Shown: positions 26,190-35,362, counted from the stretch's first letter. The stretch: DNA of 64,000 nucleotides from Paenibacillus sp. 19GGS1-52 (GCF_022369515.1 NZ_CP059724.1:6634001-6698000); one strand, 5' to 3'. The notes: generated by a model from the sequence alone, not told the origin. Translations and numbers: made by a program.

Positions 26190-26786
26190 CTACATATTTG
26201 AATATGACCTTTTACATATAGAATCCAGTTCCCCTAGCTCCAGCTCCCCTAACGCCAACAACGCCTCATAGGGATCACCATTCAGACTCAAAAGATGTGC
26301 AAAAGCTGGTTCCGTCTTCATACCACCTGATTTCAGCTCAATAATATGTTCGCGGAATTCATTGCCCAGCAGATTTAATATATGTGCTTCGACAATCATA
26401 TGCAGATAGCCATTCTGCCGCCCCGTACCCTGTGGCTGAGCAAATAATTCTATAGGCCACCCACCTGCTCGGAAGTTAATCTTGCAGCGGGGTATTCCAT
26501 CGACTAGTCGAGTTACAAGGCAGAAATCATCCATTTGGCCAAAAGAGCGGCGGACTGTCACCGTAAACTCCTCTTGGTCATAGACCTCGCAAATAATATC
26601 TAGATCACTACTCTCTACCTGAATTCCCAGCGGTACAGTGCCCACCAGCATCGGTTCATATTCAGCCAGTACATTCATGATATCCAACTGCTGAAGCAGA
26701 GTGTAGACCTCCCTTTGCACCGTTGAACCACGCAGCAAATAGGCAAGATTACGCCAATCCCTAATTCCCGACATGCTTACCTCCAT
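26190..26786 (-). CDS. DUF4269 nucleotidyltransferase-like protein
   Basis: A 198-residue protein with LVGTVPLGIQVESSDLDIIC (about residues 46-65), the G-S/T-x-PLG...SDLDI pattern of the nucleotidyltransferase fold, and a later catalytic-type strand RCKINFRAGGWPIELFAQP. The central HMIVEAHILNLLGNEFR helix matches DUF4269. No substrate is known. An internal ATG five codons in (MSGIRDW) is an alternative start. It is probably co-transcribed with the GNAT gene. Confidence 0.8.
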   Translation of the reverse strand: MEVSMSGIRDWRNLAYLLRGSTVQREVYTLLQQLDIMNVLAEYEPMLVGTVPLGIQVESSDLDIICEVYDQEEFTVTVRRSFGQMDDFCLVTRLVDGIPRCKINFRAGGWPIELFAQPQGTGRQNGYLHMIVEAHILNLLGNEFREHIIELKSGGMKTEPAFAHLLSLNGDPYEALLALGELELGELDSICKRSYSNM

Positions 26787-26892
26787 TAATTAATAATCCC
26801 GAAATATCTACTGTCAGCTTAACGCAGGAGAATATGTATAAGTAATTATAATATAAAATAACAGTCGCGTATGTCCCTCCCAAGAGAATGCA

Positions 26893-26935
26893 AACTGCCC
26901 TCCACCTAGCCAAAAAGGCGAAGTAGAGGGCAGTT
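26893..26935 (-). terminator. Hairpin downstream of the TetR/MFS remnant
   Basis: AACTGCCCTC at 26893-26902 pairs with GAGGGCAGTT at 26926-26935; an inner GCC/GGC pair extends the stem. The T run is poor. It probably ended the former MFS transcript. Confidence 0.5.
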
Positions 26936-26993
26936 ACTGTTGTATGGACCACAATATCCAATGATCATTTTATTAGCTATCTTGATATTTGTG

Positions 26994-27255
26994 TTAAGCC
27001 GCCAACGTTGTCTTCACAGGTTCCTTACGTTTGATGAAGAAGGCTAAGACCAGTGTGATAATTGCAGCTCCGGTAGTGACCATCGAAGCAACATTCATCC
27101 CATGGATTAAACTCTGCACATCGCTTGTGTGTCCCAAACTCCCTCCGCTATAGGTCGTAATGGTTACAAGCAGAGCAGTCCCGACACTTAGCGACATCCA
27201 GAATTTGTTGCTTCCTCTCTGCTGCTTGGATGTCCCTGCTTGTGTTCTTTTTCAT
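26994..27255 (-). pseudogene. Deletion remnant joining a TetR start to an MFS exporter end
   Basis: From ATG 27253-27255 the minus strand encodes MKKNTSRDIQAAERKQQILD followed by VAK, the typical first helix of a TetR repressor. Reading then passes into a different frame that gives VGTALLVTITTYSGGSLGHT and ends with two hydrophobic segments and KRKEPVKTTLAA, the last TM helix and tail of an EmrB/QacA-type (DHA2) MFS transporter. More than 1.8 kb of a tetR-MFS pair must have been lost between them. No functional product is expected. Confidence 0.8.
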
Positions 27256-27553
27256 TTGGGTGTCTTGGGACATCCGTACTCTCCCCTCTCGTATATTATG
27301 TTAGCAGACCAAAGACTCGTTAAATGAATTCGAACCCATACCCTCGAACCCAGGAATTGAAGACATTAGACGCGATAACGGCGCACCCATTTCTGGGCAC
27401 ACGCATAGAAATATACGGAAAGAGGGAACGCAAAGAGGAATACTAGAAACTGATGCCATGTCAACGGAAGGGATATGGTTACAAGCTGAGAACTACCGGA
27501 TTCATCTCCAGTCCGGCAGTCACACCCACTCTCCTTGGAAAGGACAGCTGCTT

Positions 27554-28009
27554 ATGAACAAAATGAATGACTACGATATCCCGTCTGTCCGGCTAACGGC
27601 TGGCTTATATGCCTTAAGTAAATTGGCCTGTGCCGGATTAACCTTTCTGCTCATTTCCCTGCTGCTGCTTGGATTTCCGCAAAGTGGCGGTATCCCGAAG
27701 GGCTGGCCTATTTCTTTACCCTATGCCATATATGCCTATGGATTACCGACTGCGCTGGTAGCTGATGCACTACTGCGCATATTGCGCTCCACTTCCCAGA
27801 TCCTTGCCCTATTCATATATGCTGCTGCCGGGTTTGGTGCAGGTTTCTGGCTGGTCGCAGAGCAGGGAGGGAATTCAATCCTGTGGGGTATTGGCGGGAT
27901 TGCCGGACTTTTACTGTTCCGGATAGCGCAGCTGGTGGTGGAACGTTACACTCTGCTGCTCCCCATATTCGCGCTGTTCGTGCCGCTGCTATGTCTGCTC
28001 CTGCTCTGA
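27554..28009 (+). CDS. Five-TM membrane protein of unknown function
   Basis: A 151-residue, very hydrophobic protein with segments at about 15-38 (LYALSKLACAGLTFLLISLL), 54-78, 80-100, 105-120 and 127-150, ending directly in a TM helix (LPLLCLLLL). I chose ATG 27554 behind AAAGGA; an in-frame start 96 bases upstream would add a soluble lead with no binding site. It ends 8 bases before the convergent nnr gene. No family was recognised. Confidence 0.55.
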   Translation: MNKMNDYDIPSVRLTAGLYALSKLACAGLTFLLISLLLLGFPQSGGIPKGWPISLPYAIYAYGLPTALVADALLRILRSTSQILALFIYAAAGFGAGFWLVAEQGGNSILWGIGGIAGLLLFRIAQLVVERYTLLLPIFALFVPLLCLLLL

Positions 28010-28017
28010 GCCATGGG

Positions 28018-29775
28018 TCAGAGCTCTTCTATAATGTCACCGGCGATTAATGACGCCGGATTATGACGTCGATAAGCAGCTCGCTCTCCAGCCAATCCGT
28101 GCAGGTATACACCAAAGGCCGCCGCTTGTGCGGCTTTTAGTCCCTGAGCCAGCAGTCCGGAAATAATGCCTGTCAGCACATCACCCGCTCCGCCAGTACC
28201 CATACCTGGATGACCGGTGGTATTTACATAGGCTTGCCCATCTGGAGTCGCAATTACAGTATGCGCTCCCTTTAGGACAAGGATAACGCCGTGCTCCTGC
28301 GCGTAGGCCAAAGCGAGGCCGATACGGTCACGCTGAACTTCAACCGTAGACCAGCCAGCGAGCCGAGCCATTTCTCCGGGGTGAGGAGTAAGAATGACTG
28401 GCTGCCTCCGGTTATTCCAGCAGCTATAATCCTGCTCAGCTAATATATTCAGAGCATCCGCATCTATAACGAGAGGACAATCCGTCTCCTCCCACAGTGT
28501 GCGAAGCCAATCGTTATCTCCCGTAAATCGGCCGAGGCCAGGACCAACGGCCATAACATCTCGCTCTGCACTTAGTTTCAGCAGTTCTGCAGCTGTTCCG
28601 GCCTCCCAAGTCCCATCCGGGCTGCTGCCCACTGGCACCAGCATCAGCTCGGGTGCTGCGCCAATCACAAAGGGCAGCAGCTTCTGCGGCAGCGCCCAAG
28701 TCACCAGACCGCAGCCGCTACGCAGCGCGGCACGAGCTGACAGCAGTCCGGCACCGCTCATGGGCATTGTGCCCGCCGCCACCAGCACATGCCCATAAGT
28801 ACCCTTATGGCCTTCGGGCGACCGGCGGCGTGACAGATCCACATCCAGGCGCGTGCGCAGCACTTCCGGTGTCAGCAGGTAGGTCGTCACGCCCGCTTCC
28901 CGGGCTAGGGAAGCCGGGATGCCGATCGACCGAACTACCACATGCCCCGCTGCTGCCGCACCGGGGTATTGCAGCAGCCCGCGTTTGAGAAACGCGAGGC
29001 ATACCGTCACAGACGCATGAATGCACGGCTCATGCGTCTCCCCCGTGTCTGCGTTCAGACCGCTAGGGATGTCCGCAGACACAATGGCTTTGCCGCTGCT
29101 ATTCGCCGCGGCAATCAGCTCCGCATAGGCGCCGCGCGGGGCACCCGCGGCGCCGGTGCCGAGCAGCGCATCCAGGATGCCGCTGCATACGGCAAAGTCC
29201 AGCCTGTCCCGGCCGTATACTACGGCGGACAGGTCCATTGCTGCAGCGGCATCGCGCTGCAGGGCGGCCTCGCCGGTCAGCGACTCCGGCGGCACTGCAT
29301 AGACCAGCGTGACGGCGATGCCGGACTCGCTGAGGTACCTTGCGGCGGCGAGGCCATCGCCGCCGTTATTGCCTTTGCCGACAAGGATCAGCCAGTGCTC
29401 GGCAGCGGCATGATCCAGAGTCAGCGCCTCATCGCCGCTGACCTTAAATCCCTTCAGCGGAGCGTCCGCTCTGCTATAATCGCCCGCTAGACTATGCCCA
29501 TCTGCTACACCATGCCCGTTCGCTCCACTATACCTGTCTACTCCACTATGCCCGTTAGCTCCACTATGCCCGTTAGCTCCAATATACCTACCCGCTTCGT
29601 AGCTCCCAGCCGAAGCGGGTGCTGCGCTTCCTCTCGCCTGCCGCCGGCAGAGGGCGATGATCTCCTCTGCAATGGCCCGGCCAGCGTTCTCCATCAGCGC
29701 AATCGCCGGAATTCCCAGCCGCTCAATCGTCTCACGGTCCAATTCCCGCATTTGCTTCGCCGTCACCAAATACAT
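28018..29775 (-). CDS. nnr: Bifunctional NAD(P)HX epimerase / ADP-dependent NAD(P)HX dehydratase
   Basis: A 585-residue repair enzyme that returns hydrated NAD(P)H to NAD(P)H. The N-terminal epimerase domain has MRELDRETIERLGIPAIALM and GKGNNGGDGLAAARYL (about 133-148). The C-terminal dehydratase domain (about 310-585) has GHKGTYGHVLVAAG, MAVGPGLGR, ILTPHPGEMARL and GTGGAGDVLTGIISGLLAQG. Residues ~50-107 are unusual: an in-frame insert built of repeats such as GANGHSGANGHSG interrupts the epimerase domain between its first helix and the beta strand that precedes GKGNNGG. The DNA there has 18- to 21-base tandem repeats. GC content is higher than in neighbouring genes. Confidence 0.93.
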   Translation of the reverse strand: MYLVTAKQMRELDRETIERLGIPAIALMENAGRAIAEEIIALCRRQARGSAAPASAGSYEAGRYIGANGHSGANGHSGVDRYSGANGHGVADGHSLAGDYSRADAPLKGFKVSGDEALTLDHAAAEHWLILVGKGNNGGDGLAAARYLSESGIAVTLVYAVPPESLTGEAALQRDAAAAMDLSAVVYGRDRLDFAVCSGILDALLGTGAAGAPRGAYAELIAAANSSGKAIVSADIPSGLNADTGETHEPCIHASVTVCLAFLKRGLLQYPGAAAAGHVVVRSIGIPASLAREAGVTTYLLTPEVLRTRLDVDLSRRRSPEGHKGTYGHVLVAAGTMPMSGAGLLSARAALRSGCGLVTWALPQKLLPFVIGAAPELMLVPVGSSPDGTWEAGTAAELLKLSAERDVMAVGPGLGRFTGDNDWLRTLWEETDCPLVIDADALNILAEQDYSCWNNRRQPVILTPHPGEMARLAGWSTVEVQRDRIGLALAYAQEHGVILVLKGAHTVIATPDGQAYVNTTGHPGMGTGGAGDVLTGIISGLLAQGLKAAQAAAFGVYLHGLAGERAAYRRHNPASLIAGDIIEEL

Positions 29776-29862
29776 GTAGTTCAGCCCCCTTCTACCATAC
29801 TCACAACGCCAGCTACTCTATACCTATCGAAACAGCCCGGCAAAACGACAAAACATGCCCTT

Positions 29863-29998
29863 AGCCGGACTACAGATCCGTTATTCTCTTGAAGATGGCC
29901 TAATCGGAAGCAGCGGCGGACAGAGAATCCGCTATTCGTGAATACAGAGCCTTATTTCACAATTTCAGGTGCAATAACGGAATCTCAGTCCGCCCGCA
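29863..29998. repeat. Three-unit intergenic repeat with inverted outer arms
   Basis: CGGACTACAGATCCGTTATT at about 29866-29885 is mirrored by the minus-strand copy CGGACTGAGATTCCGTTATT near 29973-29992; a third, direct copy (CGGACAGAGAATCCGCTATT) lies between them near 29917-29936. The gap 29776-30064 has no gene. The layout equals that of the array at 6840 although the unit sequence is different. Confidence 0.6.
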
Positions 29999-30064
29999 AT
30001 GAAAGGAGGGCTATTTCAAGAAAGTAACGTCTCCTGTGTCCGTTTACCTACCCAATCCACATCA

Positions 30065-30697
30065 TCAATACGCAACCGTAAATCGGGTACGGCTGAAATT
30101 CCCCTCTTCCAGCTCGTCAATCATAGCTACGGCAAAATCCTCAACGCTGATGATACTATCACCGTTATCATCCAGCACGAGCCGGTCCAATCCGATGCGG
30201 AAATGTCCTGTTCGCCGCCCTGACTGAATCAAGGCAGCCGGAGTTACATACGTATAGTCGAGCTCCGAGCTTCTATAGATCTCATAGGCATCTGCATGCG
30301 CAGCGGCCAGTGGTCTAATCTCCTCAGGAAAATCCGGTGTATCCATGAGCCATTCCCCAGATTCTGTCTTGAGGCTGCCTGCACCGCCAACAATCAGTAG
30401 CCTAGCTACTCCCGCCGTTTGCAGACCTTGTACCAGAGAAGCCGCCGCAGTGAGCAGATCCAGCTCCTGCCCTTTTTCCGGCCCGTAAGCGCTAATCACC
30501 TCTCCATGCCCGCGGACCGCAGCCGCTACCGAAGCAGGGTCCAATACATCAACCGTTACGACTTGCAGACGCTCATGCTCTATGGATATAGACTCTGGTC
30601 TGCGCACCGCTGCTGTCACTTGATGTTTTCTTTTCAACGCCTCCTGTACAATCGCTTTTCCAATCGTTCCTGACGCACCTATCACTACAACATCCAT
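30065..30697 (-). CDS. NAD(P)-binding atypical short-chain dehydrogenase, YwnB/NmrA-like
   Basis: A 210-residue Rossmann-fold protein. The glycine motif VVIGASGTIGKAIVQEALKR is at residues 4-23, followed by VRRPESI, a segment that would contact NADP phosphate. LLIVGGAGSLK and LDYTYVTPAALIQSGRRTG match the YwnB-like atypical SDR/NAD(P)H-binding group; the classical SDR catalytic tetrad is not present. The reaction is unknown. It is preceded on the minus strand by a short gap to the GNAT gene. Confidence 0.8.
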   Translation of the reverse strand: MDVVVIGASGTIGKAIVQEALKRKHQVTAAVRRPESISIEHERLQVVTVDVLDPASVAAAVRGHGEVISAYGPEKGQELDLLTAAASLVQGLQTAGVARLLIVGGAGSLKTESGEWLMDTPDFPEEIRPLAAAHADAYEIYRSSELDYTYVTPAALIQSGRRTGHFRIGLDRLVLDDNGDSIISVEDFAVAMIDELEEGNFSRTRFTVAY

Positions 30698-30838
30698 CTT
30701 CTACTTCCTCACTTTCTCCGATAAGGCCATACCGCGCCTTTCAATAACCTTTAGTAGCTTCTTGTAAATTCACTCTGCCTTACAGCGATTCCCGATATTC
30801 TTCCCTCTATGGCCTTCAATCATTATTTATCCCTTCAC

Positions 30839-31243
30839 CTAACGACGTAGGAACATCCCCTGTGATTGTGGCATAACCGGTACAAACCCATATTGCTCAT
30901 ACAGTTTTGCCGCTTCCCCGTCTGCAATCAAACTTACGTAAGCCTTATCAGGTACCGTATCGAGATATGCAGCAATTTCAAACATAATTGTTTTTCCGAG
31001 ACCACGTCCTTGGTGGGAGGGGGTTACCGCTATATCCGTTATTTGAAAGAAACATCCCCCGTCCCCAACCACACGCCCCATACCTATAAGTTGATCTTCT
31101 TCATATAATGTGACAGCAAAAGAAGAGCGCGGCAATCCGAGCGCAGCTCCCTCCATACTCATTGCACTAAGTCCAGCGTCACGGCGCAGCTTCAAATACT
31201 GTTCAATTGAAGGTGCTTCATGGCGGATAATCAGCTTCTCCAT
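30839..31243 (-). CDS. GNAT-family N-acetyltransferase
   Basis: A 134-residue GNAT protein. The acetyl-CoA loop is SHQGRGLGKTIMFEIAAYLD (about 76-95), preceded by FFQITDIAVTP. The end AKLYEQYGFVPVMPQSQGMF is typical. The acceptor is unknown. It starts at ATG near 31243 and reads in the same direction as the dehydrogenase gene after it. Confidence 0.85.
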   Translation of the reverse strand: MEKLIIRHEAPSIEQYLKLRRDAGLSAMSMEGAALGLPRSSFAVTLYEEDQLIGMGRVVGDGGCFFQITDIAVTPSHQGRGLGKTIMFEIAAYLDTVPDKAYVSLIADGEAAKLYEQYGFVPVMPQSQGMFLRR

Positions 31244-31454
31244 CGTCTAGATCCCCCTGCTTCTTTCGCTCTCTTGTGCGATTCAGTGACCCTAACCAAT
31301 ATATACGACAGCGTTCCTCACAACAAGGGTAACCCGTGTACCACAACTTTGAAACGACAGCTCTGTTCCTGCGTATTACAACTTATGAAATAGTGGATAT
31401 CAACACGGCCTTATCTATCCATTTACAATTATTCTAACAAGGATGGTGAATATA

Positions 31455-31763
31455 ATGTCTCCTTTAGCAAAGCTCCTAAAATGGGGAACTTTCGCGTATG
31501 AAGCCTTTTTGGCGCTACCGTTTATCGGTGGGCTCTTTGTAGTCGCTAATGGTTGGACCCCGCTTGGAATTGCCTTTTTACTGCATGCTATTGCTGTTAT
31601 TGTACTGCTAAGAGAACGTGGACCTTTCATCGGAAATATTCTCGGATTAGTTACTTCAATTATAGCGCTAATTCCTTTCGTTGGCTGGATTATGCACGGC
31701 ATCACTGCTATTGTGCTGCTGGTAGAAGGTGTCTCCACTTCACGGCGGACCCCGCGCTATTAA
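31455..31763 (+). CDS. Small three-TM membrane protein
   Basis: A 102-residue protein with hydrophobic segments at about 13-34 (EAFLALPFIGGLFVVANGW), 34-50 and 58-88, and a basic C-terminus (RRTPRY). I chose ATG 31455 behind AAGGATGGTGA; an ATG 12 bases earlier overlaps that site. A strong terminator follows at 31789. It resembles small conserved Bacillales membrane proteins but I cannot name the family. Confidence 0.65.
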   Translation: MSPLAKLLKWGTFAYEAFLALPFIGGLFVVANGWTPLGIAFLLHAIAVIVLLRERGPFIGNILGLVTSIIALIPFVGWIMHGITAIVLLVEGVSTSRRTPRY

Positions 31764-31788
31764 CAGATCAACACATCAACTTTCACCG

Positions 31789-31832
31789 AAAAGACCCGTT
31801 CCTCAAATTAAATTGAGGTAACGGGTCTTTTT
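31789..31832 (+). terminator. Intrinsic terminator, probably bidirectional
   Basis: AAAAGACCCGTT with CCTCAA pairs with TTGAGG and AACGGGTCTTTTT around an ATTAAA loop. It separates the small membrane protein gene from the convergent yezD gene and could serve both. Confidence 0.9.
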
Positions 31833-31864
31833 GGGTAAACATTTTATAAGGGCAAAAGTAGCTT

Positions 31865-32104
31865 CTATCCTCTTCCTACAGAACGGGAATCAGTCCGCCG
31901 GCTTCCGGTCTCTCCACTATAACGTGTATTTGCATTTGGGGTTGCATTTGCATTTCCGTTCTCAAAACGTTTGCGTTCCGTTCGCTCCATCTGAACAATC
32001 TGCCCTTCATGCACCACTATATGCAATGAGCCGAATTCCATCTCATCCAGAAGTCCTGCAATCCGCTCCAACCATATCTCATCCACCTTAAGCGGTTTAG
32101 CCAT
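31865..32104 (-). CDS. yezD: YezD-family (DUF2292) protein
   Basis: A 79-residue protein. Residues 1-47 (KVDEIWLERIAGLLDEMEFG, then SLHIVVHEGQIVQMERTER) are the DUF2292 core; the remaining ~30 residues are a disordered Asn/Arg/Ser-rich tail. I chose ATG 32102-32104, 7 bases after GGGAGG. YezD-type genes commonly accompany sulfur-assimilation genes in Bacillales, and here the gene lies 107 bases downstream of cysW on the same strand. Its biochemical role is not established. Confidence 0.8.
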   Translation of the reverse strand: MAKPLKVDEIWLERIAGLLDEMEFGSLHIVVHEGQIVQMERTERKRFENGNANATPNANTRYSGETGSRRTDSRSVGRG

Positions 32105-32211
32105 TCTCCAGCCTCCCTTTCCCCGGGTCGGGATCATCTCCCGCCTAACTAAATTCCCTCATTACCCAGCTGTATACTACGAATTAACTTAGCACGGAAT
32201 CAAAAGTGCTG

Positions 32212-33075
32212 TCAATGAGCATTTTTGCGTGAGAGCCAACTTTTAATGATCATCGTCACCAAAGCCAGCAGCAACAGTAATGAAGCTACGGCAAAAGACG
32301 CCGAAAATTGATATTCGTTATACAAAATCTCCACATGCAGCGGCAGGGTATTCGTCTCCCCACGGATATGTCCGGATACTACAGACACCGCACCGAATTC
32401 ACCCATGGCCCGCGCATTACACAGAATAATACCGTACAATAGACCCCATTTAATATTAGGTAAGGTTACCCGGAAAAGGACCTGCCAACCACGTGCACCC
32501 AATGTAATGGCTGCTTCCTCTTCCTGTGTGCCCTGATCTTCCATCAGCGGTATAAGCTCGCGCGCTACAAAAGGAAAGGTCACAAAAAGTGTTGCCAATA
32601 CGATTCCCGGGAGTGCAAACACAATCTTGATATCATGGGCACTCAGCCAGGGACCAAACCATCCGTGTGCGCCGAACACCAGGACAAAGATAAGTCCGCC
32701 AATGACTGGCGACACAGCAAAAGGCAGGTCAATCAGAGTGATTAGAAAACCTTTGCCGCGGAACCGAAATTTGGTCACCGCCCAAGCTGCTGTCACCCCA
32801 AAAATGGTGTTGAGTGGTACCGTGATCGCTGCAACAAGCAGTGTCAACCGTAGTGCTGACGCGGCATCCGGATCAGTCAGCGCAGCCACATATACGCCCC
32901 AGCCTTTTTTCAGTGACTCCGTAAGTACGACGATCAGCGGCAGCGCAATTAGCCAGAACAAGACCAAGCCAGCGGCGGCAATCAGCACCCATTTTACAGC
33001 AGAGGATTCCCTCGTCGCGGGCGAAGACACACTCTTCTGCGGCCTCGATATGTTGAGGGGAACTGTACCCGCCAT
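32212..33075 (-). CDS. cysW: Sulfate ABC permease CysW
   Basis: A 287-residue permease with six TM segments after a ~25-residue cytosolic lead. It shows [20 protein letters not shown], the EAA loop [22 protein letters not shown] and the CysW-type C-terminal part [20 protein letters not shown]. With CysT it forms the sulfate/thiosulfate channel. It starts behind AGGAGGAAT. The gap to cysT is 98 bases and carries a repeated 20-base motif. No ATPase gene (cysA) follows; yezD is next. Confidence 0.93.
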   Translation of the reverse strand: MAGTVPLNISRPQKSVSSPATRESSAVKWVLIAAAGLVLFWLIALPLIVVLTESLKKGWGVYVAALTDPDAASALRLTLLVAAITVPLNTIFGVTAAWAVTKFRFRGKGFLITLIDLPFAVSPVIGGLIFVLVFGAHGWFGPWLSAHDIKIVFALPGIVLATLFVTFPFVARELIPLMEDQGTQEEEAAITLGARGWQVLFRVTLPNIKWGLLYGIILCNARAMGEFGAVSVVSGHIRGETNTLPLHVEILYNEYQFSASFAVASLLLLLALVTMIIKSWLSRKNAH

Positions 33076-33090
33076 AGTATTCCTCCTAAA

Positions 33091-33170
33091 AGTTTTGTTA
33101 GCATAGACCTCTTGATACTCTTCGCAAAACTACTTCGAAAGCACACGCTTAGTTTTGTAGCATAGACTTC
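33091..33170. repeat. Direct 20-base repeat between cysT and cysW
   Basis: AGTTTTGTTAGCATAGACCT at 33091-33110 and AGTTTTGTAGCATAGACTTC at 33151-33170 are near-identical; between them lies CTTCGCAAAACTACTTCGAA, which repeats the CAAAACT core on the other strand. The repeat fills the unusually long gap between two permease genes of one operon. Confidence 0.6.
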
Positions 33171-33173
33171 ACT

Positions 33174-34013
33174 TTACCGAGATGTTTTACGAGCCCAACG
33201 CTGAAGAGAATTAATAACCAGCAGCATTAGAAAAGAAATCAGAAGCAGGAGCAGCGCCACCGCTGTAGCTCCGGCATAATCGTATTGCTCCAGCTTTGAC
33301 ATGATGAGCAGCGGAGCAATTTCCGTACGCATCGGCATGTTGCCAGAGATAAATACAACGGAGCCAAATTCACCGATGCCACGGGCAAAAGCCAGTGCAA
33401 ATCCGGTCAGCAGCGGAGGGATCAGCTCCGGCAGCACCACCGAACGAAAGGTCCGTAAGCGGCCTGCACCGAGAGTTGCAGAAGCTTCCTCCATATCTCG
33501 GTCCAGATCTTCAAGCACGGGCTGAACCGTTCGCACTACAAACGGAATGCCGATGAACATCAGAGCGAGCGTAATGCCGAGCGGTGTGAACGCCACCTTA
33601 AGTCCCAGCGGTTCCAGCCAAGACCCAATCCAGCCGTTGGTAGAGTACAACGCTGTCAGTGAGATACCCGCAACGGCTGTCGGCAGTGCAAATGGAAGAT
33701 CGATCAGGGCATCGAACAATCTTTTGCCTGGAAACTCATAACGCACCAGCACCCAGGCCAACAGTAAACCCAGAAACGCATCTACAAACGCAGCCGCCGC
33801 TGCTGTAGATAAACTGACACGATAGGAAGCCAGAACCCGTGCGTCTGTCGCTACATCCCAGAACTTCACCCAACTGAGGCCCGTCGAATTAAAGAGCAGC
33901 GCGGAGAGCGGAATCAGAACAACGAGGCTCAAGTAAAGTACGCTGAAGCCCATCGTAAGTCCAAAACCAGGCAAAACCTTGCGCCGTGCTGCAGTTGTAG
34001 TGGTGACATTCAT
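33174..34013 (-). CDS. cysT: Sulfate ABC permease CysT
   Basis: A 279-residue permease with six TM segments. [20 protein letters not shown], the EAA loop [22 protein letters not shown] and [20 protein letters not shown] identify the CysT/CysU group. It follows the binding protein gene by 39 bases and starts behind AAGGATGAATAAGGA. The protein is the partner of CysW in sulfate import. Confidence 0.93.
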   Translation of the reverse strand: MNVTTTTAARRKVLPGFGLTMGFSVLYLSLVVLIPLSALLFNSTGLSWVKFWDVATDARVLASYRVSLSTAAAAAFVDAFLGLLLAWVLVRYEFPGKRLFDALIDLPFALPTAVAGISLTALYSTNGWIGSWLEPLGLKVAFTPLGITLALMFIGIPFVVRTVQPVLEDLDRDMEEASATLGAGRLRTFRSVVLPELIPPLLTGFALAFARGIGEFGSVVFISGNMPMRTEIAPLLIMSKLEQYDYAGATAVALLLLLISFLMLLVINSLQRWARKTSR

Positions 34014-34052
34014 TCCTTATTCATCCTTTCTTGCCTTCGGCTTGCTTGCCGA

Positions 34053-35165
34053 TCAGCTGCCCGGTACATAGATCTTGTCAAAGAGACCGCCATCATTAAA
34101 GTGTTTCTCCTGCGTTTCTTTCCATGTTCCGAACTTCTCTGCGAGCGTAAATAACTTGATATCCGGGAACTTATCCTTGTACTGCGCTTTAACACTTTCC
34201 AGCGTAGGACGGTAGTAGTTCTCAGCCGCAATTTTTTGCCCTTCTTCAGAATAGAGATATTTCAGATAAGCCTCGGACACCTCACGAGTTCCTCTTTTAT
34301 CTACTACCTTATCTACTACAGCAACCGGCGGCTCAGCCAGAATACTCTCGGAAGGATTAATAATTTCAAATTTGTCCGGACCCAGTTCTTCTACCGACAG
34401 ATAAGCTTCATTCTCCCAAGCAATCAGCACGTCGCCAATTCCCCGCTCGACAAAAGTTGTCGTCGATCCTCGTGCACCAGTATCTAGAACAGGAACATGC
34501 TTAAACAATTCTTTTACAAACTCCTGTGCCTTGGCCTCGTCATTATTGTTATGATCCAGCGCGTAACCCCACGCTGCCAGGTAATTCCAACGTGCACCGC
34601 CCGAGGTCTTTGGATTCGGAGTAATTACCTCTACGCCTTCCTTTAATAGATCCGGCCAGTCCTTGATGCCCTTCGGATTACCTTTACGTACAAGAAATAC
34701 GATAGTTGAGGTATAGGGTGAGCTATTATGCTCAAATTTATTTTGCCAGCCTTCATTGATAAGACCTGCTCCCTGCAAGGCGTCGATGTCATAACCAAGC
34801 GCCAGTGTCACCACATCCGCCTCTAGTCCATCCAACACAGCCCGACTTTGTTTGCCCGATCCGCCATGAGATTGTTTAATGGTCACCTTCTGGCCAGTCT
34901 CCTGCTCCCAATGAGCAGCAAATGCCTTGTTATAGCTCTCATATAGTTCGCGGGTAGGATCATAGGAAACGTTAAGCAGTTCTACCGGATCTTTAGCTGG
35001 TGCCTTTGTCGCTTCGGCCGTGGCCGCCGCGTTACCTGAATTGGTTGCTGGTGCATCTGTTTCAGCATTTGTATTGCTATTATTATTGCTGCCGCAAGCA
35101 GTAAGCCCTACCGTTAACAGTAATGTAAAGCCAATAAGAAGCCCTTTTTTATTCCTTTTCTTCAT
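34053..35165 (-). CDS. Sulfate/thiosulfate-binding lipoprotein
   Basis: A 370-residue substrate-binding protein of the Sbp/CysP group. The signal peptide ends in the lipobox VGLTACGS with the lipid-bearing cysteine near residue 24, then an Asn/Ala/Thr-rich linker. Family blocks are [74 protein letters not shown] and [13 protein letters not shown] chose ATG 35163-35165 because GGGGGAGTGG lies before it. It is the first gene of the operon and lies behind a structured terminator leader. Confidence 0.93.
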   Translation of the reverse strand: MKKRNKKGLLIGFTLLLTVGLTACGSNNNSNTNAETDAPATNSGNAAATAEATKAPAKDPVELLNVSYDPTRELYESYNKAFAAHWEQETGQKVTIKQSHGGSGKQSRAVLDGLEADVVTLALGYDIDALQGAGLINEGWQNKFEHNSSPYTSTIVFLVRKGNPKGIKDWPDLLKEGVEVITPNPKTSGGARWNYLAAWGYALDHNNNDEAKAQEFVKELFKHVPVLDTGARGSTTTFVERGIGDVLIAWENEAYLSVEELGPDKFEIINPSESILAEPPVAVVDKVVDKRGTREVSEAYLKYLYSEEGQKIAAENYYRPTLESVKAQYKDKFPDIKLFTLAEKFGTWKETQEKHFNDGGLFDKIYVPGS

Positions 35166-35240
35166 TTCGAACCACTCCCCCATGTTATTTTAATATTTTC
35201 TCTAGCAATACCCCCGGTGAATACAATGTTAAGGTTAATA

Positions 35241-35334
35241 AAAAAAGAACGGAGGAAGGCCCACTTAGGGTAGGTCAAACCGGTCCCTATTGGACACGTG
35301 TCTGCTTAGCCATATTGCGGGCGTTCCTCCGTTC
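35241..35334 (-). promoter_or_regulatory. Structured terminator leader of the sulfate-uptake operon
   Basis: On the minus strand a 16-base arm (GAACGGAGGAACGCCC) pairs with a complement 56 bases later with one mismatch, and the stem is followed by seven Ts. The wide loop contains a further nested helix (TAGGG at 35266-35270 with CCCTA at 35285-35289, enclosing GGT/ACC). The element lies ~70 bases before the binding protein start and ~50 bases after the predicted transcription start, so it must be read through for expression. I could not match it to the SAM-I, T-box or other leaders that I know. Confidence 0.7.
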
Positions 35335-35349
35335 GTACGGTAAGAACAT
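35287..35349 (-). CDS. Possible 20-codon leader peptide of the sulfate operon
   Basis: An ATG at 35347-35349 opens a 20-codon frame (ending MAKQTRVQ) whose stop codon TAG lies at 35287-35289 inside the terminator loop. An internal ATG at 35311-35313 follows CGGAGGAAC, which is also the 5' arm of the terminator stem. Ribosomes on either start would touch the terminator arm. No cysteine or methionine run is present. Coding is unproven. Confidence 0.25.
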   Translation of the reverse strand: MFLPYERRNARNMAKQTRVQ

Positions 35350-35362
35350 CTTATTTATTATT

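Noticed and set aside
29490-29620. Regular short repeats that could suggest a CRISPR array or minisatellite.
   Set aside because: The units are 18-21 bases without spacers and keep the reading frame of nnr on the minus strand; they encode the GANGHSG-like insert.
35247-35334. Sulfate leader considered as a SAM-I riboswitch or cysteine T-box.
   Set aside because: No GGNGGAGGGA...AUGAAACC...CGGCAACC series and no GGGTGGNACCGCG core are present on the transcribed strand.
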